Of a stretch of 32,992 bases of DNA, positions 14,801-27,560 are shown one piece after another. The stretch spans positions 1 to 32,992 of the forward strand of contig JAUCBJ010004544.1 in the NCBI GenBank assembly GCA_032718475.1. Reading direction: 5' to 3'. Below the pieces are notes generated by a model that saw only the letters and a list, made by a program, of their open reading frames with translations, was not told where the DNA came from and ran no database searches. The translations under genes and the position numbers were made by a program. Position 1 is the first letter of the stretch. Every line of letters starts with the position of its first letter. The stretch comes from Nemertoderma westbladi. Its lineage: Eukaryota; Xenacoelomorpha; Nemertodermatida; Nemertodermatidae.

Positions 14801-17800
14801 GAGAGTGAGTCTGAATTAATAATAATAATAATACATCGTGTACCCTCACGGGATAGGAGAGTGAGTCTGAATTAATAATAATAATAATACATCGTGTACC
14901 CTCACGGGATAGGAGAGTGAGTCTGAATTAATAATAATAATAATACATCGTGTACCCTCACGGGATAGGAGAGTGAGTCTGAATTAATAATAATAATAAT
15001 ACATCGTGTACCCTCACGGGATAGGAGAGTGAGTCTGAGTTAATAATAATACATCGTGTACCCTCACGGGATAGGAGAGTGAGTCTGAGTTAATAATAAT
15101 AATAATACATCGTGTACCCTCACGGGATAGGAGAGTGAGTCTGAATTAATAATAATAATAATACATCGTGTACCCTCACGGGATAGGAGAGTGAGTCTGG
15201 ATTAATAATAATAATAATACATCGTGTACCCTCACGGGATAGGAGAGTGAGTCTGAATTAATAATAATAATAATACATCGTGTACCCTCACGGGATAGGA
15301 GAGTGAGTCTGAGTTAATAATAATAATAATACATCGTGTACCCTCACGGGATAGGAGAGTGAGTCTGAATTAATAATAATAATAATACATCGTGTACCCT
15401 CACGGGATAGGAGAGTGAGTCTGAATTAATAATAATAATAATACATCGTGTACCCTCACGGGATAGGAGAGTGAGTCTGAATTAATAATAATAATAATAC
15501 ATCGTGTACCCTCACGGGATAGGAGAGTGAGTCTGAATTAATAATAATAATAATACATCGTGTACCCTCACGGGATAGGAGAGTGAGTCTGAGTTAATAA
15601 TAATACATCGTGTACCCTCACGGGATAGGAGAGTGAGTCTGAGTTAATAATAATACATCGTGTACCCTCACGGGATAGGAGAGTGAGTCTGAGTTAATAA
15701 TAATACATCGTGTACCCTCACGGGATAGGAGAGTGAGTCTGAGTTAATAATAATACATCGTGTACCCTCACGGGATAGGAGAGTGAGTCTGAGTTAATAA
15801 TAATAATAATACATCGTGTACCCTCACGGGATAGGAGAGTGAGTCTGAGTTAATAATAATAATAATACATCGTGTACCCTCACGGGATAGGAGAGTGAGT
15901 CTGAATTAATAATAATACATCGTGTACCCTCACGGGATAGGAGAGTGAGTCTGAATTAATAATAATACATCGTGTACCCTCACGGGATAGGAGAGTGAGT
16001 CTGGATTAATAATAATAATACATCGTGTACCCTCACGGGATAGGAGAGTGAGTCTGGATTAATAATAATAATAATACATCGTGTACCCTCACGGGATAGG
16101 AGAGTGAGTCTGGATTAATAATAATAATACATCGTGTACCCTCACGGGATAGGAGAGTGAGTCTGAGTTAATAATAATACATCGTGTACCCTCACGGGAT
16201 AGGAGAGTGAGTCTGGATTAATAATAATAATAATACATCGTGTACCCTCACGGATAGGAGAGTGAGTCTGAATTAATAATAATAATACATCGTGTACCCT
16301 CACGGGATAGGAGAGTGAGTCTGAATTAATAATAATAATACATCGTGTACCCTCACGGGATAGGAGAGTGAGTCTGAGTTAATAATAATAAATAATACAT
16401 CGTGTACCCTCACGAGATAGGAGAGTGAGTCTGAATTAATAATAATAATACATCGTGTACCCTCACGGGATAGGAGAGTGAGTCTGAATTAATAATAATA
16501 ATAATACATCGTGTACCCTCACGGGATAGGAGAGTGAGTCTGAATTAATAATAATAATAATACATCGTGTACCCTCACGGGATAGGAGAGTGAGTCTGAA
16601 TTAATAATAATAATAATACATCGTGTACCCTCACGGGATAGGAGAGTGAGTCTGGATTAATAATAATACATCGTGTACCCTCACGGGATAGGAGAGTGAG
16701 TCTGAATTAATAATAATAATAATACATCGTGTACCCTCACGGGATAGGAGAGTGAGTCTGAATTAATAATAATAATAATACATCGTGTACCCTCACGGGA
16801 TAGGAGAGTGAGTCTGAATTAATAATAATACATCGTGTACCCTCACGGGATAGGAGAGTGAGTCTGAGTTAATAATAATACATCGTGTACCCTCACGGGA
16901 TAGGAGAGTGAGTCTGAATTAATAATAATACATCGTGTACCCTCACGGGATAGGAGAGTGAGTCTGGATTAATAATAATAATAATACATCGTGTACCCTC
17001 ACGGGATAGGAGAGTGAGTCTGGATTAATAATAATAATACATCGTGTACCCTCACGGGATAGGAGAGTGAGTCTGGATTAATAATAATACATCGTGTACC
17101 CTCACGGGATAGGAGAGTGAGTCTGAGTTAATAATAATAATAATAATACATCGTGTACCCTCACGGGATAGGAGAGTGAGTCTGAGTTAATAATAATAAT
17201 AATACATCGTGTACCCTCACGGGATAGGAGAGTGAGTCTGAATTAATAATAATAATAATACATCGTGTACCCTCACGGGATAGGAGAGTGAGTCTGAGTT
17301 AATAATAATACATCGTGTACCCTCACGGGATAGGAGAGTGAGTCTGAGTTAATAATAATACATCGTGTACCCTCACGGGATAGGAGAGTGAGTCTGAGTT
17401 AATAATAATACATCGTGTACCCTCACGGGATAGGAGAGTGAGTCTGAATTAATAATAATAATAATACATCGTGTACCCTCACGGGATAGGAGAGTGAGTC
17501 TGAGTTAATAATAATACATCGTGTACCCTCACGGGATAGGAGAGTGAGTCTGAATTAATAATAATAATAATACATCGTGTACCCTCACGGGATAGGAGAG
17601 TGAGTCTGAGTTAATAATAATACATCGTGTACCCTCACGGGATAGGAGAGTGAGTCTGAATTAATAATAATAATAATACATCGTGTACCCTCACGGGATA
17701 GGAGAGTGAGTCTGAATTAATAATAATAATACATCGTGTACCCTCACGGGATAGGAGAGTGAGTCTGAATTAATAATAATAATAATACATCGTGTACCCT

Positions 17801-18400
17801 CACGGGATAGGAGAGTGAGTCTGAGTTAATAATAATAATAATACATCGTGTACCCTCACGGGATAGGAGAGTGAGTCTGAATTAATAATAATAATACATC
17901 GTGTACCCTCACGGGATAGGAGAGTGAGTCTGAATTAATAATAATAATAATACATCGTGTACCCTCACGGGATAGGAGAGTGAGTCTGAATTAATAATAA
18001 TAATACATCGTGTACCCTCACGGGATAGGAGAGTGAGTCTGAATTAATAATAATAATAATACATCGTGTACCCTCACGGGATAGGAGAGTGAGTCTGAGT
18101 TAATAATAATAATAATACATCGTGTACCCTCACGGGATAGGAGAGTGAGTCTGAATTAATAATAATAATAATACATCGTGTACCCTCACGGGATAGGAGA
18201 GTGAGTCTGAGTATAATAATAATAATACATCGTGTACCCTCACGGGATAGGAGAGTGAGTCTGAATTAATAATAATAATAATACATCGTGTACCCTCACG
18301 GGATAGGAGAGTGAGTCTGAATTAATAATAATAATACATCGTGTACCCTCACGGGATAGGAGAGTGAGTCTGGATTAATAATAATACATCGTGTACCCTC
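11880..18400. repeat. Satellite subdomain rich in GGATTAA and GAGTTAA junction variants
   Basis: The base pair after the core is GAATTAA in most units, especially in the first 8.4 kb. In this stretch, units with GGATTAA appear (first near 11.9 kb, dense at about 13.98-14.75, 15.99-16.25 and 16.65-17.1 kb, last near 18.37 kb), mixed with many GAGTTAA units and runs of consecutive 50-bp units (for example about 15.59-15.79 kb). GGATTAA returns at about 24.45-26.12 kb and is absent from the first 11.8 kb as far as I can see. Such clustering is expected when local duplications spread a variant. Confidence 0.7.
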
Positions 18401-21400
18401 ACGGGATAGGAGAGTGAGTCTGAATTAATAATAATAATAATACATCGTGTACCCTCACGGGATAGGAGAGTGAGTCTGAATTAATAATAATAATAATACA
18501 TCGTGTACCCTCACGGGATAGGAGAGTGAGTCTGAGTTAATAATAATAATAATACATCGTGTACCCTCACGGGATAGGAGAGTGAGTCTGAATTAATAAT
18601 AATAATAATACATCGTGTACCCTCACGGGATAGGAGAGTGAGTCTGAATTAATAATAATAATACATCGTGTACCCTCACGGGATAGGAGAGTGAGTCTGA
18701 TTAATAATAATACATCGTGTACCCTCACGGGATAGGAGAGTGAGTCTGAATTAATAATAATAATAATACATCGTGTACCCTCACGGGATAGGAGAGTGAG
18801 TCTGAATTAATAATAATAATACATCGTGTACCCTCACGGGATAGGAGAGTGAGTCTGAGTTAATAATAATAATAATACATCGTGTACCCTCACGGGATAG
18901 GAGAGTGAGTCTGAATTAATAATAATAATACATCGTGTACCCTCACGGGATAGGAGAGTGAGTCTGAATTAATAATAATAATACATCGTGTACCCTCACG
19001 GGATAGGAGAGTGAGTCTGAATTAATAATAATAATACATCGTGTACCCTCACGGGATAGGAGAGTGAGTCTGAATTAATAATAATAATAATACATCGTGT
19101 ACCCTCACGGGATAGGAGAGTGAGTCTGAGTATAATAATAATACATCGTGTACCCTCACGGGATAGGAGAGTGAGTCTGAATTAATAATAATAATACATC
19201 GTGTACCCTCACGGGATAGGAGAGTGAGTCTGAATTAATAATAATAATACATCGTGTACCCTCACGGGATAGGAGAGTGAGTCTGAATTAATATAATAAT
19301 ACATCGTGTACCCTCACGGGATAGGAGAGTGAGTCTGAATTAATAATAATAATACATCGTGTACCCTCACGGGATAGGAGAGTGAGTCTGAATTAATAAT
19401 AATAATAATACATCGTGTACCCTCACGGGATAGGAGAGTGAGTCTGAATTAATAATAATAATAATACATCGTGTACCCTCACGGGATAGGAGAGTGAGTC
19501 TGAATTAATAATAATAATACATCGTGTACCCTCACGGGATAGGAGAGTGAGTCTGAATTAATAATAATAATAATACATCGTGTACCCTCACGGGATAGGA
19601 GAGTGAGTCTGAATTAATAATAATACATCGTGTACCCTCACGGGATAGGAGAGTGAGTCTGAATTAATAATAATAATACATCGTGTACCCTCACGGGATA
19701 GGAGAGTGAGTCTGAATTAATATAATAATAATACATCGTGTACCCTCACGGGATAGGAGAGTGAGTCTGAGTTAATAATAATACATCGTGTACCCTCACG
19801 GGATAGGAGAGTGAGTCTGAATTAATAATAATAATACATCGTGTACCCTCACGGGATAGGAGAGTGAGTCTGAATTAATAATAATAATACATCGTGTACC
19901 CTCACGGGATAGGAGAGTGAGTCTGAATTAATAATAATAATAATACATCGTGTACCCTCACGGGATAGGAGAGTGAGTCTGAGTTAATAATAATACATCG
20001 TGTACCCTCACGGGATAGGAGAGTGAGTCTGAATTAATAATAATAATACATCGTGTACCCTCACGGGATAGGAGAGTGAGTCTGAATTAATAATAATAAT
20101 ACATCGTGTACCCTCACGGGATAGGAGAGTGAGTCTGAATTAATAATAATAATACATCGTGTACCCTCACGGGATAGGAGAGTGAGTCTGAGTTAATAAT
20201 AATAATACATCGTGTACCCTCACGGGATAGGAGAGTGAGTCTGAATTAATAATAATACATCGTGTACCCTCACGGGATAGGAGAGTGAGTCTGAATTAAT
20301 AATAATACATCGTGTACCCTCACGGGATAGGAGAGTGAGTCTGAGTTAATAATAATAATAATACATCGTGTACCCTCACGGGATAGGAGAGTGAGTCTGA
20401 ATTAATAATAATAATACATCGTGTACCCTCACGGGATAGGAGAGTGAGTCTGAATTAATAATAATAATACATCGTGTACCCTCACGGGATAGGAGAGTGA
20501 GTCTGAATTAATAATAATAATAATACATCGTGTACCCTCACGGGATAGGAGAGTGAGTCTGAATTAATAATAATAATACATCGTGTACCCTCACGGGATA
20601 GGAGAGTGAGTCTGAATTAATAATAATAATAATACATCGTGTACCCTCACGGGATAGGAGAGTGAGTCTGATTAATAATAATAATAATACATCGTGTACC
20701 CTCACGGGATAGGAGAGTGAGTCTGAATTAATAATAATAATAATACATCGTGTACCCTCACGGGATAGGAGAGTGAGTCTGAATTAATAATAATAATATA
20801 CATCGTGTACCCTCACGGGATAGGAGAGTGAGTCTGATTAATAATAATAATAATACATCGTGTACCCTCACGGGATAGGAGAGTGAGTCTGATTAATAAT
20901 AATAATAATACATCGTGTACCCTCACGGGATAGGAGAGTGAGTCTGATTTAATAATAATAATACATCGTGTACCCTCACGGGATAGGAGAGTGAGTCTGA
21001 ATTAATAATAATAATAATACATCGTGTACCCTCACGGGATAGGAGAGTGAGTCTGAATTAATAATAATAATAATACATCGTGTACCCTCACGGGATAGGA
21101 GAGTGAGTCTGAATTAATAATAATAATAATACATCGTGTACCCTCACGGGATAGGAGAGTGAGTCTGAATTAATAATAATAATAATACATCGTGTACCCT
21201 CACGGGATAGGAGAGTGAGTCTGAATTAATAATAATAATAATACATCGTGTACCCTCACGGGATAGGAGAGTGAGTCTGAATTAATAATAATAATACATC
21301 GTGTACCCTCACGGGATAGGAGAGTGAGTCTGAGTTAATAATAATACATCGTGTACCCTCACGGGATAGGAGAGTGAGTCTGAATTAATAATAATAATAC

Positions 21401-22710
21401 ATCGTGTACCCTCACGGGATAGGAGAGTGAGTCTGAATTAATAATAATAATACATCGTGTACCCTCACGGGATAGGAGAGTGAGTCTGAATTAATAATAA
21501 TAATAATACATCGTGTACCCTCACGGGATAGGAGAGTGAGTCTGAATTAATATAATAATAATACATCGTGTACCCTCACGGGATAGGAGAGTGAGTCTGA
21601 ATTAATAATAATAATACATCGTGTACCCTCACGGGATAGGAGAGTGAGTCTGAATTAATAATAATAATAATACATCGTGTACCCTCACGGGATAGGAGAG
21701 TGAGTCTGAGTTAATAATAATAATAATACATCGTGTACCCTCACGGGATAGGAGAGTGAGTCTGAATTAATAATAATAATAATACATCGTGTACCCTCAC
21801 GGGATAGGAGAGTGAGTCTGAATTAATAATAATACATCGTGTACCCTCACGGGATAGGAGAGTGAGTCTGAGTTAATAATAATAATAATACATCGTGTAC
21901 CCTCACGGGATAGGAGAGTGAGTCTGAGTTAATAATAATACATCGTGTACCCTCACGGGATAGGAGAGTGAGTCTGAGTTAATAATAATAATAATACATC
22001 GTGTACCCTCACGGGATAGGAGAGTGAGTCTGAATTAATAATAATAATAATACATCGTGTACCCTCACGGGATAGGAGAGTGAGTCTGAGTTAATAATAA
22101 TAATAATACATCGTGTACCCTCACGGGATAGGAGAGTGAGTCTGAGTTAATAATAATAATAATACATCGTGTACCCTCACGGGATAGGAGAGTGAGTCTG
22201 ATTAATAATAATAATAATACATCGTGTACCCTCACGGGATAGGAGAGTGAGTCTGAATTAATAATAATAATAATACATCGTGTACCCTCACGGGATAGGA
22301 GAGTGAGTCTGAGTTAATAATAATACATCGTGTACCCTCACGGGATAGGAGAGTGAGTCTGAGTTAATAATAATAATAATACATCGTGTACCCTCACGGG
22401 ATAGGAGAGTGAGTCTGAATTAATAATAATAATACATCGTGTACCCTCACGGGATAGGAGAGTGAGTCTGATTAATAATAATAATAATACATCGTGTACC
22501 CTCACGGGATAGGAGAGTGAGTCTGAATTAATAATAATACATCGTGTACCCTCACGGGATAGGAGAGTGAGTCTGAGTTAATAATAATAATACATCGTGT
22601 ACCCTCACGGGATAGGAGAGTGAGTCTGAATTAATAATAATACATCGTGTACCCTCACGGGATAGGAGAGTGAGTCTGAGTTAATAATAATAATAATACA
22701 TCGTGTACCC

Positions 22711-24372
22711 TCACGGGATAGGAGAGTGAGTCTGAATTAATAATAATAATAATACATCGTGTACCCTCACGGGATAGGAGAGTGAGTCTGAATTAATAAT
22801 AATAATAATACATCGTGTACCCTCACGGGATAGGAGAGTGAGTCTGATTAATAATAATAATAATACATCGTGTACCCTCACGGGATAGGAGAGTGAGTCT
22901 GAATTAATAATAATAATAATACATCGTGTACCCTCACGGGATAGGAGAGTGAGTCTGATAATAATAATAATAATACATCGTGTACCCTCACGGGATAGGA
23001 GAGTGAGTCTGATTAATAATAATAATAATACATCGTGTACCCTCACGGGATAGGAGAGTGAGTCTGAATTAATAATAATAATAATACATCGTGTACCCTC
23101 ACGGGATAGGAGAGTGAGTCTGAATTAATAATAATAATAATACATCGTGTACCCTCACGGGATAGGAGAGTGAGTCTGATTAATAATAATAATAATACAT
23201 CGTGTACCCTCACGGGATAGGAGAGTGAGTCTGAATTAATAATAATAATAATACATCGTGTACCCTCACGGGATAGGAGAGTGAGTCTGATTAATAATAA
23301 TAATAATACATCGTGTACCCTCACGGGATAGGAGAGTGAGTCTGAATTAATAATAATAATAATACATCGTGTACCCTCACGGGATAGGAGAGTGAGTCTG
23401 ATTAATAATAATAATAATACATCGTGTACCCTCACGGGATAGGAGAGTGAGTCTGAATTAATAATAATAATAATACATCGTGTACCCTCACGGGATAGGA
23501 GAGTGAGTCTGATTAATAATAATAATAATACATCGTGTACCCTCACGGGATAGGAGAGTGAGTCTGATTAATAATAATAATAATACATCGTGTACCCTCA
23601 CGGGATAGGAGAGTGAGTCTGAATTAATAATAATAATACATCGTGTACCCTCACGGGATAGGAGAGTGAGTCTGAATTAATAATAATAATAATACATCGT
23701 GTACCCTCACGGGATAGGAGAGTGAGTCTGAATTAATAATAATAATAATACATCGTGTACCCTCACGGGATAGGAGAGTGAGTCTGAATTAATAATAATA
23801 ATAATACATCGTGTACCCTCACGGGATAGGAGAGTGAGTCTGAATTAATAATAATAATAATACATCGTGTACCCTCACGGGATAGGAGAGTGAGTCTGAT
23901 TAATAATAATAATAATACATCGTGTACCCTCACGGGATAGGAGAGTGAGTCTGAATTAATAATAATAATAATACATCGTGTACCCTCACGGGATAGGAGA
24001 GTGAGTCTGAATTAATAATAATACATCGTGTACCCTCACGGGATAGGAGAGTGAGTCTGAATTAATAATAATAATAATACATCGTGTACCCTCACGGGAT
24101 AGGAGAGTGAGTCTGATTAATAATAATAATAATACATCGTGTACCCTCACGGGATAGGAGAGTGAGTCTGAATTAATAATAATAATAATACATCGTGTAC
24201 CCTCACGGGATAGGAGAGTGAGTCTGATTAATAATAATAATAATACATCGTGTACCCTCACGGGATAGGAGAGTGAGTCTGAATTAATAATAATAATAAT
24301 ACATCGTGTACCCTCACGGGATAGGAGAGTGAGTCTGATTAATAATAATAATAATACATCGTGTACCCTCAC
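22711..24372. repeat. Satellite subdomain with 111-bp dimeric higher-order repeat
   Basis: Within the main array, 56-bp units (GAATTAA junction) alternate with 55-bp units (GATTAAT junction, one base shorter). The alternation is strict from about 23.1 to 23.57 kb and again from about 24.06 to 24.36 kb. The stretch between has consecutive 56-bp units plus single 53- and 50-bp units. The 111-bp dimer is divisible by three, so minus-strand frames stay open across many units here (for example 23043-23546). This indicates that two-unit blocks were the unit of amplification. Boundaries are approximate and were read by eye. Confidence 0.8.
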
Positions 24373-26399
24373 GGGATAGGAGAGTGAGTCTGAATTAATA
24401 ATAATAATAATACATCGTGTACCCTCACGGGATAGGAGAGTGAGTCTGGATTAATAATAATAATAATACATCGTGTACCCTCACGGGATAGGAGAGTGAG
24501 TCTGAATTAATAATAATAATAATACATCGTGTACCCTCACGGGATAGGAGAGTGAGTCTGAATTAATAATAATAATAATACATCGTGTACCCTCACGGGA
24601 TAGGAGAGTGAGTCTGAGTTAATAATAATAATAATACATCGTGTACCCTCACGGGATAGGAGAGTGAGTCTGAATTAATAATAATACATCGTGTACCCTC
24701 ACGGGATAGGAGAGTGAGTCTGAATTAATAATAATACATCGTGTACCCTCACGGGATAGGAGAGTGAGTCTGGATTAATAATAATAATAATACATCGTGT
24801 ACCCTCACGGGATAGGAGAGTGAGTCTGAGTTAATAATAATAATAATACATCGTGTACCCTCACGAGATAGGAGAGTGAGTCTGAATTAATAATAATACA
24901 TCGTGTACCCTCACGGGATAGGAGAGTGAGTCTGAATTAATAATAATACATCGTGTACCCTCACGGGATAGGAGAGTGAGTCTGATTAATAATAATAATA
25001 ATACATCGTGTACCCTCACGGGATAGGAGAGTGAGTCTGAATTAATAATAATAATAATACATCGTGTACCCTCACGGGATAGGAGAGTGAGTCTGAATTA
25101 ATAATAATAATAATACATCGTGTACCCTCACGGGATAGGAGAGTGAGTCTGGATTAATAATAATAATAATACATCGTGTACCCTCACGGGATAGGAGAGT
25201 GAGTCTGAATTAATAATAATAATAATACATCGTGTACCCTCACGGGATAGGAGAGTGAGTCTGAATTAATAATAATACATCGTGTACCCTCACGGGATAG
25301 GAGAGTGAGTCTGAATTAATAATAATAATAATACATCGTGTACCCTCACGGGATAGGAGAGTGAGTCTGAATTAATAATAATACATCGTGTACCCTCACG
25401 GGATAGGAGAGTGAGTCTGAATTAATAATAATAATAATACATCGTGTACCCTCACGGGATAGGAGAGTGAGTCTGAGTTAATAATAATAATAATACATCG
25501 TGTACCCTCACGGGATAGGAGAGTGAGTCTGAATTAATAATAATACATCGTGTACCCTCACGGGATAGGAGAGTGAGTCTGAATTAATAATAATAATAAT
25601 ACATCGTGTACCCTCACGGGATAGGAGAGTGAGTCTGAGTTAATAATAATACATCGTGTACCCTCACGGGATAGGAGAGTGAGTCTGGATTAATAATAAT
25701 ACATCGTGTACCCTCACGGGATAGGAGAGTGAGTCTGGATTAATAATAATACATCGTGTACCCTCACGGGATAGGAGAGTGAGTCTGAATTAATAATAAT
25801 AATAATACATCGTGTACCCTCACGGGATAGGAGAGTGAGTCTGAGTTAATAATAATACATCGTGTACCCTCACGGGATAGGAGAGTGAGTCTGGATTAAT
25901 AATAATACATCGTGTACCCTCACGGGATAGGAGAGTGAGTCTGAATTAATAATAATAATAATACATCGTGTACCCTCACGGGATAGGAGAGTGAGTCTGA
26001 ATTAATAATAATAATAATACATCGTGTACCCTCACGGGATAGGAGAGTGAGTCTGAGTTAATAATAATACATCGTGTACCCTCACGGGATAGGAGAGTGA
26101 GTCTGGATTAATAATAATACATCGTGTACCCTCACGGGATAGGAGAGTGAGTCTGAATTAATAATAATAATAATACATCGTGTACCCTCACGGGATAGGA
26201 GAGTGAGTCTGAGTTAATAATAATACATCGTGTACCCTCACGGGATAGGAGAGTGAGTCTGAATTAATAATAATACATCGTGTACCCTCACGGGATAGGA
26301 GAGTGAGTCTGAATTAATAATAATAATAATACATCGTGTACCCTCACGGGATAGGAGAGTGAGTCTGAGTTAATAATAATACATCGTGTACCCTCACGG

Positions 26400-27560
26400 G
26401 ATAGGAGAGTGAGTCTGAATTAATAATAATAATAATACATCGTGTACCCTCACGGGATAGGAGAGTGAGTCTGAGTTAATAATAATACATCGTGTACCCT
26501 CACGGGATAGGAGAGTGAGTCTGAGTTAATAATAATAATAATACATCGTGTACCCTCACGGGATAGGAGAGTGAGTCTGAATTAATAATAATAATAATAC
26601 ATCGTGTACCCTCACGGGATAGGAGAGTGAGTCTGAGTTAATAATAATACATCGTGTACCCTCACGGGATAGGAGAGTGAGTCTGAGTTAATAATAATAA
26701 TAATACATCGTGTACCCTCACGGGATAGGAGAGTGAGTCTGAATTAATAATAATAATAATACATCGTGTACCCTCACGGGATAGGAGAGTGAGTCTGAGT
26801 TAATAATAATACATCGTGTACCCTCACGGGATAGGAGAGTGAGTCTGAATTAATAATAATACATCGTGTACCCTCACGGGATAGGAGAGTGAGTCTGAAT
26901 TAATAATAATAATAATACATCGTGTACCCTCACGGGATAGGAGAGTGAGTCTGAGTTAATAATAATACATCGTGTACCCTCACGGGATAGGAGAGTGAGT
27001 CTGAATTAATAATAATAATAATACATCGTGTACCCTCACGGGATAGGAGAGTGAGTCTGAGTTAATAATAATACATCGTGTACCCTCACGGGATAGGAGA
27101 GTGAGTCTGAGTTAATAATAATAATAATACATCGTGTACCCTCACGGGATAGGAGAGTGAGTCTGAATTAATAATAATAATAATACATCGTGTACCCTCA
27201 CGGGATAGGAGAGTGAGTCTGAGTTAATAATAATACATCGTGTACCCTCACGGGATAGGAGAGTGAGTCTGAGTTAATAATAATAATAATACATCGTGTA
27301 CCCTCACGGGATAGGAGAGTGAGTCTGAATTAATAATAATAATAATACATCGTGTACCCTCACGGGATAGGAGAGTGAGTCTGAGTTAATAATAATACAT
27401 CGTGTACCCTCACGGGATAGGAGAGTGAGTCTGAGTTAATAATAATAATAATACATCGTGTACCCTCACGGGATAGGAGAGTGAGTCTGAATTAATAATA
27501 ATAATAATACATCGTGTACCCTCACGGGATAGGAGAGTGAGTCTGAGTTAATAATAATAC
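26400..27560. repeat. Satellite subdomain with 162-bp trimeric higher-order repeat
   Basis: Reading the junction base and spacer length unit by unit gives a recurrent order: a 56-bp unit with GAATTAA, a 50-bp unit with GAGTTAA, then a 56-bp unit with GAGTTAA, total 162 bp. Most blocks between 26.4 and 27.55 kb follow it, with occasional two-unit blocks or substitution of the third unit. A related order, with GGATTAA 50-bp units in third place, precedes it at about 25.8-26.15 kb. This is a second higher-order register, different from the dimer around 23-24 kb. Boundaries are approximate. Confidence 0.75.

Noticed and set aside
23043-23546. 167-residue minus-strand frame with repeated RVHDVLLLLLIRLTLLSREG blocks
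   Set aside because: It is simply the satellite read in a frame kept open by the 111-bp dimer. It starts and stops inside repeat units and has no gene signals. The frames at 22711-23046, 23986-24372 and 9419-9688 are the same phenomenon.
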